Of a stretch of 64,000 bases of DNA, positions 34,183 through 43,160 are shown piece after piece. The stretch spans positions 1,488,001-1,552,000 of the forward strand of contig NZ_VFMS01000001.1 of the NCBI RefSeq assembly GCF_006715165.1. The letters are read 5' to 3'. The translations under genes were made by a program, and so were the position numbers. A model generated the notes under the pieces. It did not search any database. It was not told the DNA's origin and was given only the letters and a program-made list of their open reading frames with translations. Numbering within the stretch: position 1 is the first letter of the stretch; every line of letters starts with the position of its first letter. The stretch is from Arthrobacter sp. SLBN-122. Its GTDB lineage: Bacteria > Actinomycetota > Actinomycetes > Actinomycetales > Micrococcaceae.

Positions 34183-35592
34183 TTGGAAACCTACGATGCA
34201 CTCCTCGCGTCCATTTCCCCCGCGGCCGGCACCGGCCGGACCATCTTTGACCCCGCTACGGGTGAGGCTGTGGGCGAAGCACCCGTCCACGGCCTCGAGT
34301 TCCTCGAAGAAGCCGTCGCCGCTGCCGTCGCCGCCCAGCCCGTCTGGGCTGCCCTGGGCCACGACGCCCGGTCTGCCGCGCTCCTGAAAGCAGCCGACGC
34401 CGTCGAACGCTCCGCAGAGGAACTCGCCCAGCTGCTCTCCCGCGAGCAGGGCAAACCGCTCAACGGGCCCAATGCGCGCTTTGAAGTCGGGGCCTGCGTG
34501 GCCTGGCTCCGCGCCACCGCCGCACTGCCCCTGGAACCCGAAACCATCGTGGACGACGGCGAGACCCGCGCCGAACTGCATTACCGGCCCATCGGCGTCG
34601 TGGGCGCGATTGGACCTTGGAACTGGCCCATGATGATCGCCGTCTGGCAGCTGGCCCCGGCCCTGCGCATGGGCAACGCCGTGGTGGTCAAGCCGTCCGG
34701 CAACACCCCGCTGAGCGTCCTGGCCTTGGTCAAGGTCCTCAACGAGGAACTCCCCGAGGGCATCCTGTCCGTGGTCTCCTGCGGCCGGGAGGTCGGTGCC
34801 AGGCTCACCGACCACCCCGCGATCGGCAAGATCATGTTCACCGGTTCCACCGCCGGCGGCCGCGCCATCATCAAGTCCTCCGCGGACACCGTCAAACGGC
34901 TCACCCTGGAACTGGGCGGCAACGACGCCGGCATCGTCCTGCCCGACGCCGATCCCAAGGCCATCGCCACGGACATCTTCTGGGGCGCGTTCCTGAACAC
35001 CGGACAGACCTGCGCCGCCCTCAAGCGCCTCTACGTCCACGATGACATCTACGACGCCGTCTGCGAGGAGCTCGTGGCGGTCGCCCGGCAGGTGCCCATG
35101 GGCAACGGCCTGGACGAGGACAACGTGCTGGGCCCGCTGCAGAACAAGGCACAGTACGACGTCGTGGCGAACCTCGTGGAGGCGGCCAAGGCTTCCGGGG
35201 CGCGCGTCCTGCTGGGCGGGAACCCGGATACCAGCCAGCCTGGTTTCTTCTACCCCACCACCCTGGTGGCGGACATCGACAACGGCAACCCGCTGGTAGC
35301 GGAGGAACAGTTCGGCCCTGCCCTGCCGATCATCCGCTACAGCAGCATCGACGAAGCAGTGGAGATGGCCAACGGGCTCGACGTCGGCCTGGGCGCCTCG
35401 GTGTGGTCCCCTGACCTGGCCGCCGCCCGGGAGGTCGCGGCCCGTATCCAGGCCGGCACCGTCTGGATCAACCGGCACGGCGCCGTGGACCCGCGCATCC
35501 CATTCGGCGGGGCCAAGCAGTCCGGCTACGGCGTCGAATTCGGCGTGGAAGGCCTCAAGGCCCTGGGCGTACCGCAGGTCATCAACGGCTGA
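34183..35592 (+). CDS. aldehyde dehydrogenase family protein
   Basis: A 469-residue aldehyde dehydrogenase, shorter than the three others. The oxyanion Asn is in GPWNWPM (N147), general base E243 in LELGGND and nucleophile C277 in GQTCAALKR. It is separated from the operon by the 33987-34022 hairpin, so it has its own promoter. Start TTG 34183 is chosen because GTGGAG lies 7 nt upstream; the frame is open further back. Substrate is unknown; its position suggests an aromatic or fatty aldehyde feeding the same pathway, for example phenylacetaldehyde-type compounds. Confidence 0.82.
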   Translation: METYDALLASISPAAGTGRTIFDPATGEAVGEAPVHGLEFLEEAVAAAVAAQPVWAALGHDARSAALLKAADAVERSAEELAQLLSREQGKPLNGPNARFEVGACVAWLRATAALPLEPETIVDDGETRAELHYRPIGVVGAIGPWNWPMMIAVWQLAPALRMGNAVVVKPSGNTPLSVLALVKVLNEELPEGILSVVSCGREVGARLTDHPAIGKIMFTGSTAGGRAIIKSSADTVKRLTLELGGNDAGIVLPDADPKAIATDIFWGAFLNTGQTCAALKRLYVHDDIYDAVCEELVAVARQVPMGNGLDEDNVLGPLQNKAQYDVVANLVEAAKASGARVLLGGNPDTSQPGFFYPTTLVADIDNGNPLVAEEQFGPALPIIRYSSIDEAVEMANGLDVGLGASVWSPDLAAAREVAARIQAGTVWINRHGAVDPRIPFGGAKQSGYGVEFGVEGLKALGVPQVING

Positions 35593-35600
35593 CGTTGACT

Positions 35601-35639
35601 CGGGAGCCCGGCACGCGGTCTGCCAGTGCCGGGCTCCCG
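35601..35639. terminator. bidirectional terminator hairpin
   Basis: CGGGAGCCCGGCAC (35601-35614) and GTGCCGGGCTCCCG (35626-35639) pair perfectly over 14 bp around an 11-nt loop. It lies between the aldehyde dehydrogenase stop and the convergent membrane-protein stop, serving both. Confidence 0.85.
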
Positions 35640-35652
35640 GGGCTGTATGGCT

Positions 35653-36051
35653 TTACCCCAAGGCCGGGGCGGTGGACGTTCTGCCGGCGAACTGCCGGCG
35701 GGCCCACCGGGCGAGCTTCTTGCCCTTGCCCTTCCACCAGTTGTCCTCGTCCTGGTTGTGGTGGAACCGGAAGACAATGGCAACCAGGACAAACATGCCC
35801 ATCACCACGTCCACCCAGGAGGACACCACCAGGGCGATGAAGACGGTCATGGCATTGGCCACGATGGACGGGATTGCCAGGGTACGGAAGACGGTACTGG
35901 CCACGTAGCGCCGGTGCGACCGCGGGACGGACAACTCACGGACCATGTCGAAGCAGACGCAGACCACAACAATGGTCTGCCCGATGGCCAACAGGATCTG
36001 CCCCGGCATGGAACTGCTGAACGCGGCCACGGATTCCATTCCCGGGCTCAT
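35653..36051 (-). CDS. small membrane protein
   Basis: A 132-residue protein with three hydrophobic segments (about 15-35, 55-75 and 78-98) and a basic, Lys/Arg-rich C-terminal tail (WWKGKGKKLARWARRQF). ATG 36051 is chosen for the AGGAG 6 nt upstream; a longer frame from 36147 runs through the neighbouring terminator. I do not recognise a characterised family. It is separated from hspR by a bidirectional terminator. Confidence 0.7.
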   Translation of the reverse strand: MSPGMESVAAFSSSMPGQILLAIGQTIVVVCVCFDMVRELSVPRSHRRYVASTVFRTLAIPSIVANAMTVFIALVVSSWVDVVMGMFVLVAIVFRFHHNQDEDNWWKGKGKKLARWARRQFAGRTSTAPALG

Positions 36052-36094
36052 GGCCGGCTCCTGATTGAAGCTTTGCTGAGATCTGTAAACACGG

Positions 36095-36167
36095 AAAAAC
36101 CCCCAGAACTTGCAGAACCACCGCCGCTGATCCGGCGATGGTTCCATTCAAGTTCCAGGGGGCTTTT
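36095..36167. terminator. long bidirectional terminator after the dnaK-hspR operon
   Basis: CCCCCAGAACTTG and CAAGTTCCAGGGGG pair at the base, and GAACCACCGCCG with CGGCGATGGTTC further in, with small internal loops. A-tracts on the plus strand at 36095-36099 and T-tract at 36164-36167 give U-runs in both directions, so it ends the heat-shock operon (minus strand) with a GGGGGTTTTT tail. Confidence 0.85.
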
Positions 36168-36220
36168 CCGTCACGAGTAGCGGGTACTCATATTTGTGAT
36201 GGCTTGCCGGGAATCGGTAC

Positions 36221-36646
36221 TTATTGCCCGAGCGCCCGCGGCCGCCACAGCATGACCGCCTGGGACCGGGGCCGGGGGCGCTGGCCGCGGGCCAGGCTCA
36301 CCACGTCGCCCGCCGCACCGGCCGCGAAGATGCGCGAATCCACAGAGCGCGGCCGCCGCGCGAGTTCCTCGGTAAGTTCGGCGATCCGGCTTTGGAGGGC
36401 TGCCACCTGGTTTTCGAGTTCCAGGATGCGCTTGATCCCCTCCAGTGACACGCCTTCCTGGGACAGCCGCTGCACTTCCCGCAGCATGTTCACGTCACGC
36501 TGGGAGTAGCGCCGGGACTTTCCGGGGGCACGGCTGGGTTTGACGATGCCCAGCCTGTCGTACTGCCTCAGCGTCTGCGGGTGCATGTCCGCCAGCTCGG
36601 CCGCCACCGAAATCACGAAGATCGGCTGGTCAGCATTGATGTCCAC
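36221..36646 (-). CDS. hspR: HspR, MerR-family heat-shock repressor
   Basis: A 141-residue MerR-type repressor. The winged helix (residues 10-80) contains MHPQTLRQYDRLGIVKPSR and SRRYSQRDVNMLREVQRLSQ, followed by a coiled coil (ELENQVAALQSRIAELTEEL) and a basic tail. HspR binds HAIR sequences together with DnaK as co-repressor; two HAIR copies lie upstream of dnaK at 40601-40674. Start GTG 36646 has GGAGGTGAGGC upstream. It is the last gene of dnaK-grpE-dnaJ-hspR, 15 bp after dnaJ. Confidence 0.95.
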   Translation of the reverse strand: MDINADQPIFVISVAAELADMHPQTLRQYDRLGIVKPSRAPGKSRRYSQRDVNMLREVQRLSQEGVSLEGIKRILELENQVAALQSRIAELTEELARRPRSVDSRIFAAGAAGDVVSLARGQRPRPRSQAVMLWRPRALGQ

Positions 36647-36661
36647 GCCTCACCTCCGTGC

Positions 36662-37633
36662 CTAGAGCCGGGCCTTGGCTGCCAGGCCCTCGCGAACATC
36701 CGCCGACGACGTTGCCTCGGCGAACGCCTTGACCGCAGCCTCGGCTTCCTTGTTGAGGTTCTTGGGAACCGCGACGTCGATGGTCACCAGCAGGTCGCCG
36801 GTGGCCTTGGAGGTCTTGACGCCTTTGCCCTTCACCCGGAGGGTGCGGCCGGACGGCGTGCCCGCCGGAACACGCACCTTGACCTTGTCGCCGTCGATCG
36901 TGGGAACCTCGATGTCCGCACCCAAAGCAGCCTCCGGGAAGGTGACGGGGACATGGATCCTGAGATTGTCGCCGTCGCGCGTGTAGAACTGGTGCGGCTG
37001 GACAGCGACGGTCACCACCAGGTCACCGTTACCGGCAGCACCGGGCTGGCCCTTGCCGCGCACACGGACCTTCTGGCCGTCCTTGATGCCGGCGGGAACC
37101 CGGACATCGATCACTTCGCCGCTGGGTTCACGCAGGCCGATGGTGGTGCCGCGGATGGAACCGGCAAAGGAAATGCTGGTGGAAGCGGTCCGGTCGGCAC
37201 CCTTCTGCGGGGTGCGCTGGAACCCGGGGGCTCCGCCGAAGCCGCCAAAGAGGTCCGCGAACTCGGGCGGAATACCACCCGCGGAGGGGTTGAACCCGCC
37301 GGCGTGGCGTCCGGTGTTGCCGGTGAACAGGCCGCCGAACATGTCCTCGAACCCGCCGTTCGTGGCGCCCGCGCCGCCCGGGGCAAACCGTGCCCCGCTG
37401 CCCATGGCCCGGATGGCGTCATACTGCTGGCGCTCGTCCGGATCCGAAAGCACCGAATAAGCCTCGGAGATGTCCTTGAACTTCTTCTCGGAAGCAGAGT
37501 TCCCCGCATTTGTATCAGGGTGGTGCTGCCGCGCAAGCTTCCGGTAGGCCTTCTTGATGTCGGCGTCGGAAGCGTCCTTGGCAACACCAAGGATCTTGTA
37601 AAAGTCCTTGTCCACCCAATCCTGGCTAGCCAA
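36662..37633 (-). CDS. dnaJ: DnaJ/CbpA-type co-chaperone without zinc finger
   Basis: A 323-residue J-domain protein stimulating DnaK ATPase. J domain residues 1-75 with HHPD near residue 38, then a long Gly/Phe-rich region (about 78-140) and two substrate-binding beta domains. The CXXCXGXG zinc repeats of classical DnaJ are absent, as is usual for the dnaK-operon DnaJ/CbpA of several actinobacteria. Start is TTG 37633 with AAAGGAAACG upstream. Unusually it is 349 bp from grpE, a gap filled by large hairpins. Confidence 0.93.
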   Translation of the reverse strand: MASQDWVDKDFYKILGVAKDASDADIKKAYRKLARQHHPDTNAGNSASEKKFKDISEAYSVLSDPDERQQYDAIRAMGSGARFAPGGAGATNGGFEDMFGGLFTGNTGRHAGGFNPSAGGIPPEFADLFGGFGGAPGFQRTPQKGADRTASTSISFAGSIRGTTIGLREPSGEVIDVRVPAGIKDGQKVRVRGKGQPGAAGNGDLVVTVAVQPHQFYTRDGDNLRIHVPVTFPEAALGADIEVPTIDGDKVKVRVPAGTPSGRTLRVKGKGVKTSKATGDLLVTIDVAVPKNLNKEAEAAVKAFAEATSSADVREGLAAKARL

Positions 37634-37687
37634 TGGCGTTTCCTTTCAAAGTCTTCTAACTAACAGCTCTCCGCGGTACAGGGGCCC

Positions 37688-37776
37688 GGACCGCGCTCCG
37701 CTGGGTAGGGGGCCGTGCCCGCTCCGCGGTGCCCGCCACGCCGCGGCCCCCTACCCAGCTGCGCTTCGCTTGGTCC
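37688..37776. repeat. large hairpin next to the dnaJ start
   Basis: GCTGGGTAGGGGGCCG (37700-37715) pairs perfectly with CGGCCCCCTACCCAGC (37744-37759); GGACC (37688-37692) and GGTCC (37772-37776) extend the stem outward across an internal loop. The internal loop contains a CTCCGC/GCGGTG-rich sequence. It is the dnaJ-proximal part of a structured 349-bp spacer. Confidence 0.8.
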
Positions 37777-37804
37777 CACCTTAGGCGAGACAACCGCTGA
37801 GCGA

Positions 37805-37964
37805 CGGACGGATAAGGGGCCCGGGAGTGGCTGTAAGGATCTGGCCGAGGGCCCCGACACGAGCTTGCGAGTGTTGGGAGGCCAGATCCGCTGCCGGAGC
37901 TGGGTGGCTGGGGATCGCAGATCCTCAGCCACCCAGCGTAGGGGCGGGGCCCCTTATCCGTCCG
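37805..37964. repeat. nested inverted repeats (cloverleaf-like element) between grpE and dnaJ
   Basis: An 18-bp perfect outer stem, CGGACGGATAAGGGGCCC (37805-37822) with its complement at 37947-37964, encloses two hairpins: GGATCTGGCC (37837-37846) with GGCCAGATCC (37880-37889), and an 18-bp stem with one mismatch at 37899-37916/37920-37937 (GCTGGGTGGCTG ... CAGCCACCCAGC). The layout is a three-way junction of 160 nt inside an operon. It could be a small non-autonomous mobile element or a transcript-processing structure. Confidence 0.8.
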
Positions 37965-37982
37965 GCGCAGGTGAGAAGCCGA

Positions 37983-38684
37983 CTAAGCCGGGACCGCCAC
38001 GATGACCTGGGCTGCGCGGAGGACGCGGTCGCCTGACTTGTAGCCTGAGCGGAGCACCTGGCTGACGGTGTCAACCTCGATGTCCTCGCCGGGCTGCTGG
38101 ATCAGGGCCTCGTGGATCGTGGGATCGAACTCCACGCCGGTCTCATCGATGCGTACCAGGCCGTAGGTCTTCAGCGCGTTCTCCAGTTTGGTGGCGATCG
38201 CGGCGAAGGGACCGTCGGTGAGGTCGCCGTGCTGCCGGGCGGCGTCGACGTCGTCCAGGACCGGGAGCAGGGAGTTCAGGACGCCGATGACGGCCATTTC
38301 CCCTGCCACGGCGCGGTCGCGTTCAACGCGCTTGCGGTAGTTGACGTACTCAGCCTGGAGGCGGAGCAGGTCGTTGCGCAGCTCGGCTGCCTCGGCGTTG
38401 CCGCCGGACCCTGCGGGCGCACCCTGGGCCACGGATTCCTCGGCCGGCACGTCCACGCCGTTGAGAATCTCCTCGGCCTGGGCCAGCGCGTCGCCGTCGG
38501 AATCTGCTGCCCCGGCCTGGGAACCGGCCCCGGGGGCGGACTGGCCGCCCTCCGGGTGCCGGGCCTGCCCGGTCACCGGGTCAACCTTGCGGTTGTCCCG
38601 GATGACCGGCTCCTGGCCGTTGCCCTGCGTGTTCTGCTGGCTTGCGGATGTGTTGTGCTCTTCCTCGTTACCGTGGTGCGGCAT
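37983..38684 (-). CDS. grpE: nucleotide exchange factor GrpE
   Basis: A 233-residue GrpE releasing ADP from DnaK. A long disordered acidic/polar N-terminus (residues 1-95) is followed by the dimerising helix (LRNDLLRLQAEYVNYRKRVERDR) and the compact beta domain ending GDRVLRAAQVIVAVPA. ATG 38684 lies 3 bp after the dnaK stop, so the two are tightly coupled. The acidic N-terminal extension is longer than in E. coli but usual for actinobacteria. Confidence 0.95.
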   Translation of the reverse strand: MPHHGNEEEHNTSASQQNTQGNGQEPVIRDNRKVDPVTGQARHPEGGQSAPGAGSQAGAADSDGDALAQAEEILNGVDVPAEESVAQGAPAGSGGNAEAAELRNDLLRLQAEYVNYRKRVERDRAVAGEMAVIGVLNSLLPVLDDVDAARQHGDLTDGPFAAIATKLENALKTYGLVRIDETGVEFDPTIHEALIQQPGEDIEVDTVSQVLRSGYKSGDRVLRAAQVIVAVPA

Positions 38685-38687
38685 GGG

Positions 38688-40677
<1,990 letters not shown>

Positions 40678-40788
40678 GGAGACCATGTCAGGCTTTTAGC
40701 TCGATAATCCTTTGATTCCGGGCTTTCGTGCGCAGGATTACGACGGCGACCCAGGGTTTCGCCTTAGGAGAACGTAACGCCGGGCTGC

Positions 40789-41235
40789 TTAGCGCTCCGT
40801 ATCCCGGTCGCCATGGAGCGGGCCGCGCTCTTCCGCCGTCGTTTGAACCTGGCGATCGGTGAGTCCTTCACGGATGGACTCCTCCGTGCGGCGGCCCGCA
40901 GTGCCGGCATCGCCGTAGTCGCCTTCCTCGTACTCGCCGTCAGCAACGTCGCGTTCGGCAGCGCCGCGTTCGGGCTCGTTGTTCGTGCCGGAGCCGCCGT
41001 AGTCGCCGTCCACGTACTGCCCGCCCTCTCCCGCGCCAGCAGCAGGAGTCGAGACTGTTCCGGCAGCGCCGTAATCGCCCTCCGGATATTGCTCACCCAG
41101 TTCCCCGGCCGGCCTTTCCACGGCCCCGGCGTCGCCGTAGTCGCCGTCCACGTACTGCCCGCCTTCCCCTTCAAGTCCGGGGGCGCTGCTGCCCTTGCGG
41201 GGCTCCTCGGCTGCAACTTCAGGGTTCTCAGTCAT
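40789..41235 (-). CDS. acidic GDYG-repeat protein
   Basis: A 148-residue, highly acidic, probably disordered protein with four copies of an 11-residue unit: QYVDGDYGDAG, QYPEGDYGAAG, QYVDGDYGGSG and EYEEGDYGDAG, spaced by about 20-30 variable residues. There is no signal peptide, membrane segment or known domain. The C-terminus (IREGLTDRQVQTTAEER) looks helical. ATG 41235 has GGAGAG upstream. Downstream of the dnaK promoter region but on its own transcript. Similar short acidic GDYG proteins are, to my knowledge, uncharacterised. Confidence 0.75.
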   Translation of the reverse strand: MTENPEVAAEEPRKGSSAPGLEGEGGQYVDGDYGDAGAVERPAGELGEQYPEGDYGAAGTVSTPAAGAGEGGQYVDGDYGGSGTNNEPERGAAERDVADGEYEEGDYGDAGTAGRRTEESIREGLTDRQVQTTAEERGPLHGDRDTER

Positions 41236-41325
41236 GGTGCATCTCTCCTTCGAGGCTCCGCGTCCATGCGGGCGCACTGGCAGTCTATCGACGGCCCGGG
41301 CGCATCAACAGGGCTTCGCCGGCAC

Positions 41326-42078
41326 TTATCGGGAGGCCCGGACCGGCAGTCCGGCGACGCCTGCCAGCACGGCGAGGTGATGGTCGAAGAGCTCCGCAGG
41401 AGCCCTGAACGTGTCCGGCCCGTACTGGTTGAACACCTCAAAACTGACCGCGCCGGAGAGGGAGCTCCACACCAGGACACCCCGCGCCACGAGCTCCTCT
41501 GGGAGGTCCAGGCCGTACTCCGAACGGATGGCGGCCAGGTCGGCGGCCAGGGTTGGCGGCAGCTGCGGGGAGCCTTCGGCCGGAAGTGACAACTGGCCGG
41601 CCCGGGAAGCCGCGTCCAGGATCCCGATGAGGCTGACGATGACCCTTGTGCCGGGACCCGTGGTGCGCTCGGCAGGGGCGCTGTAGCCGGGAACGGGGCT
41701 GCCGAAAAGGAGCGCGTAGCTGGCGGGCTCGCGCACGGCCCATTCCCGGACAGCCCTGCCCAGCGCCAGGAAGCGGGCACCATGGTCACCTTCCGGAGCC
41801 TGGGCGACGGCGGCGTCCACTTCGTCCCCGAGCTCGCCGAAGGCGTCGATCAGCAACAGGGTCAGCAGCTCATCGCGGCTCTCCACGTAACGGTAGACGG
41901 CGGAGGACACCACCCCCAGGTCCCTCGCCACCGCCCGCAGGGAGAGCGCGGCCGCACCATGAGTGGCGAGGTGCTGCCGGCCCAGGCGGACAATGTCCAC
42001 GATGGTCTGCGCCCTTGCCCGCTGCCGGGGCGTGAGCGGGCGGTCAAGGCCGGCGGCTGTTTCCTGGGCTTCAGTCAC
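41326..42078 (-). CDS. TetR family transcriptional regulator
   Basis: A 250-residue TetR repressor: N-terminal helix-turn-helix around residues 25-70 (AALSLRAVARDLGVVSSAVYRYVESRDELL) and a C-terminal ligand domain of the WHG/TetR_C type. It is divergent from an NAD(P)-binding oxidoreductase gene, with 126 bp between starts that hold two related palindromes. GTG 42078 is preferred; TTG 42096 is the other choice and neither has a good ribosome site. Local control of the oxidoreductase is the expected role. Confidence 0.88.
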   Translation of the reverse strand: MTEAQETAAGLDRPLTPRQRARAQTIVDIVRLGRQHLATHGAAALSLRAVARDLGVVSSAVYRYVESRDELLTLLLIDAFGELGDEVDAAVAQAPEGDHGARFLALGRAVREWAVREPASYALLFGSPVPGYSAPAERTTGPGTRVIVSLIGILDAASRAGQLSLPAEGSPQLPPTLAADLAAIRSEYGLDLPEELVARGVLVWSSLSGAVSFEVFNQYGPDTFRAPAELFDHHLAVLAGVAGLPVRASR

Positions 42079-42118
42079 CGGTCCAGCATGCCACAATGGA
42101 GAGCGCGGGAATCAAAAG

Positions 42119-42181
42119 AGAGCACCGCTCTTGACTTTGGCCAAGACTCGGCCCCATGCTGTTTCTGAGAGCACTGCTCTC
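42119..42181. promoter_or_regulatory. paired TetR operators around a promoter
   Basis: AGAGCACCGCTCT (42119-42131) and GAGAGCACTGCTCTC (42167-42181) share the core AGAGCAC-N-GCTCT. A TTGACT -35 (42131-42136) and a weak CATGCT -10 (42155-42160) lie between them, so one operator overlaps -35 and the other the start site of the oxidoreductase gene. Two copies of one motif in a divergent regulator-target gap make this assignment fairly safe. Confidence 0.75.
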
Positions 42182-42204
42182 GGAAACTGGAACGAGGAGG
42201 ACAA

Positions 42205-43134
42205 GTGGCAGATGTGCATGTAGTGACGGGAGCTGGACCGGTGGGATGGACGGTGGCCGAACAGCTGGCAGACCTGGGGCGGCGGGTGCGCGTCCTGACT
42301 CGTTCGGGCAGCGGACCCCGGCACCCGCTCATCGAACGCATTGCCGGGGATGCAAAGGATCCGGACATTCTGCGCACTGCCCTTGCCGGCGCCGAGGCCG
42401 TCTTCCACTGCATCCACGGGTCGGCCTACACCGCCTCGGCATGGCAGTCCGAACTGCCCGCCGCCGAGCAGGCAGTCCTGGCCGCCGCGCAGGAAGCAGG
42501 CGCCGTCGTTGTATTCCCCGAAAGCCTCTACTCCTACTCCCAGCCGGACCGCGTGATGACGGAAGACAGTCCCCGCGTTGCTGGCGGCGGCAAGCGCGGC
42601 GTGCGGACTGAATTGCTTCGGGCCCGTGCGGCCGCAGCCGCTCCTGCCGTGAGCGTGGTGGCGGGCGACTTCTTTGGGCCCCGCGTCCGGATGGCGCACG
42701 GCGGCGAGCGCATGGTGGTGCCGATCCTGGCAGGGAAGAACGTCAGCGTCATCGGCAGCTCCCGCCAGCCGCACTCGTTCACGTACGTCCCTGACCTGGC
42801 CAGGGCAATGATCGCCGCGGCAGACAGGCCCTCCGCCTGGAAAACCGTGTGGCACGCACCCACAGGCCCGGCGCTCACCCAGACGGAACTTGCCCACGCC
42901 TTCGCCGCAGCGGCGGGACGGCCAGCTCCCAAAGTGCATGTCCTGCCTGGCTGGACGTTCCGGACGGCAGGCCTTGTCTCAGCCGGTGCCCGAGAACTGG
43001 CCGAGATGCTGTACCAGTTCGAGCGGCCGTTCATCATGGACTCGGCCGCGTCGCAGGCAGCCCTGGACGTCAGCCCCACCCCGCTGGAAACGGCTGCTGC
43101 CGCCACCGTGGACTGGTGGCGGCAGCAGGGGTAG
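42205..43134 (+). CDS. NAD(P)-binding SDR-e (epimerase-like) oxidoreductase
   Basis: A 309-residue extended/atypical SDR of the NmrA/epimerase type. The cofactor loop is VTGAGPVGWTVAEQL, with VRVLTRSGS after the second strand; SLYSYSQPD lies where the active-site tyrosine is expected, followed by KRGVRTELL in place of the usual YxxxK, so catalysis may be reduced or changed. GTG 42205 follows GAGGAGG. Controlled by the divergent TetR through the operator pair at 42119-42181. Confidence 0.82.
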   Translation: MADVHVVTGAGPVGWTVAEQLADLGRRVRVLTRSGSGPRHPLIERIAGDAKDPDILRTALAGAEAVFHCIHGSAYTASAWQSELPAAEQAVLAAAQEAGAVVVFPESLYSYSQPDRVMTEDSPRVAGGGKRGVRTELLRARAAAAAPAVSVVAGDFFGPRVRMAHGGERMVVPILAGKNVSVIGSSRQPHSFTYVPDLARAMIAAADRPSAWKTVWHAPTGPALTQTELAHAFAAAAGRPAPKVHVLPGWTFRTAGLVSAGARELAEMLYQFERPFIMDSAASQAALDVSPTPLETAAAATVDWWRQQG

Positions 43135-43160
43135 TGCTCCGGGCGGCGAGGGGCCCAGTG

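Noticed and set aside
28144..35592. Three aldehyde dehydrogenase genes as a recent tandem amplification
   Set aside because: hpaE, gabD and the 34183 gene differ in length and in the residues around the catalytic cysteine (GERCTAG, GEACTAAN, GQTCAAL), so they are separate subfamilies.
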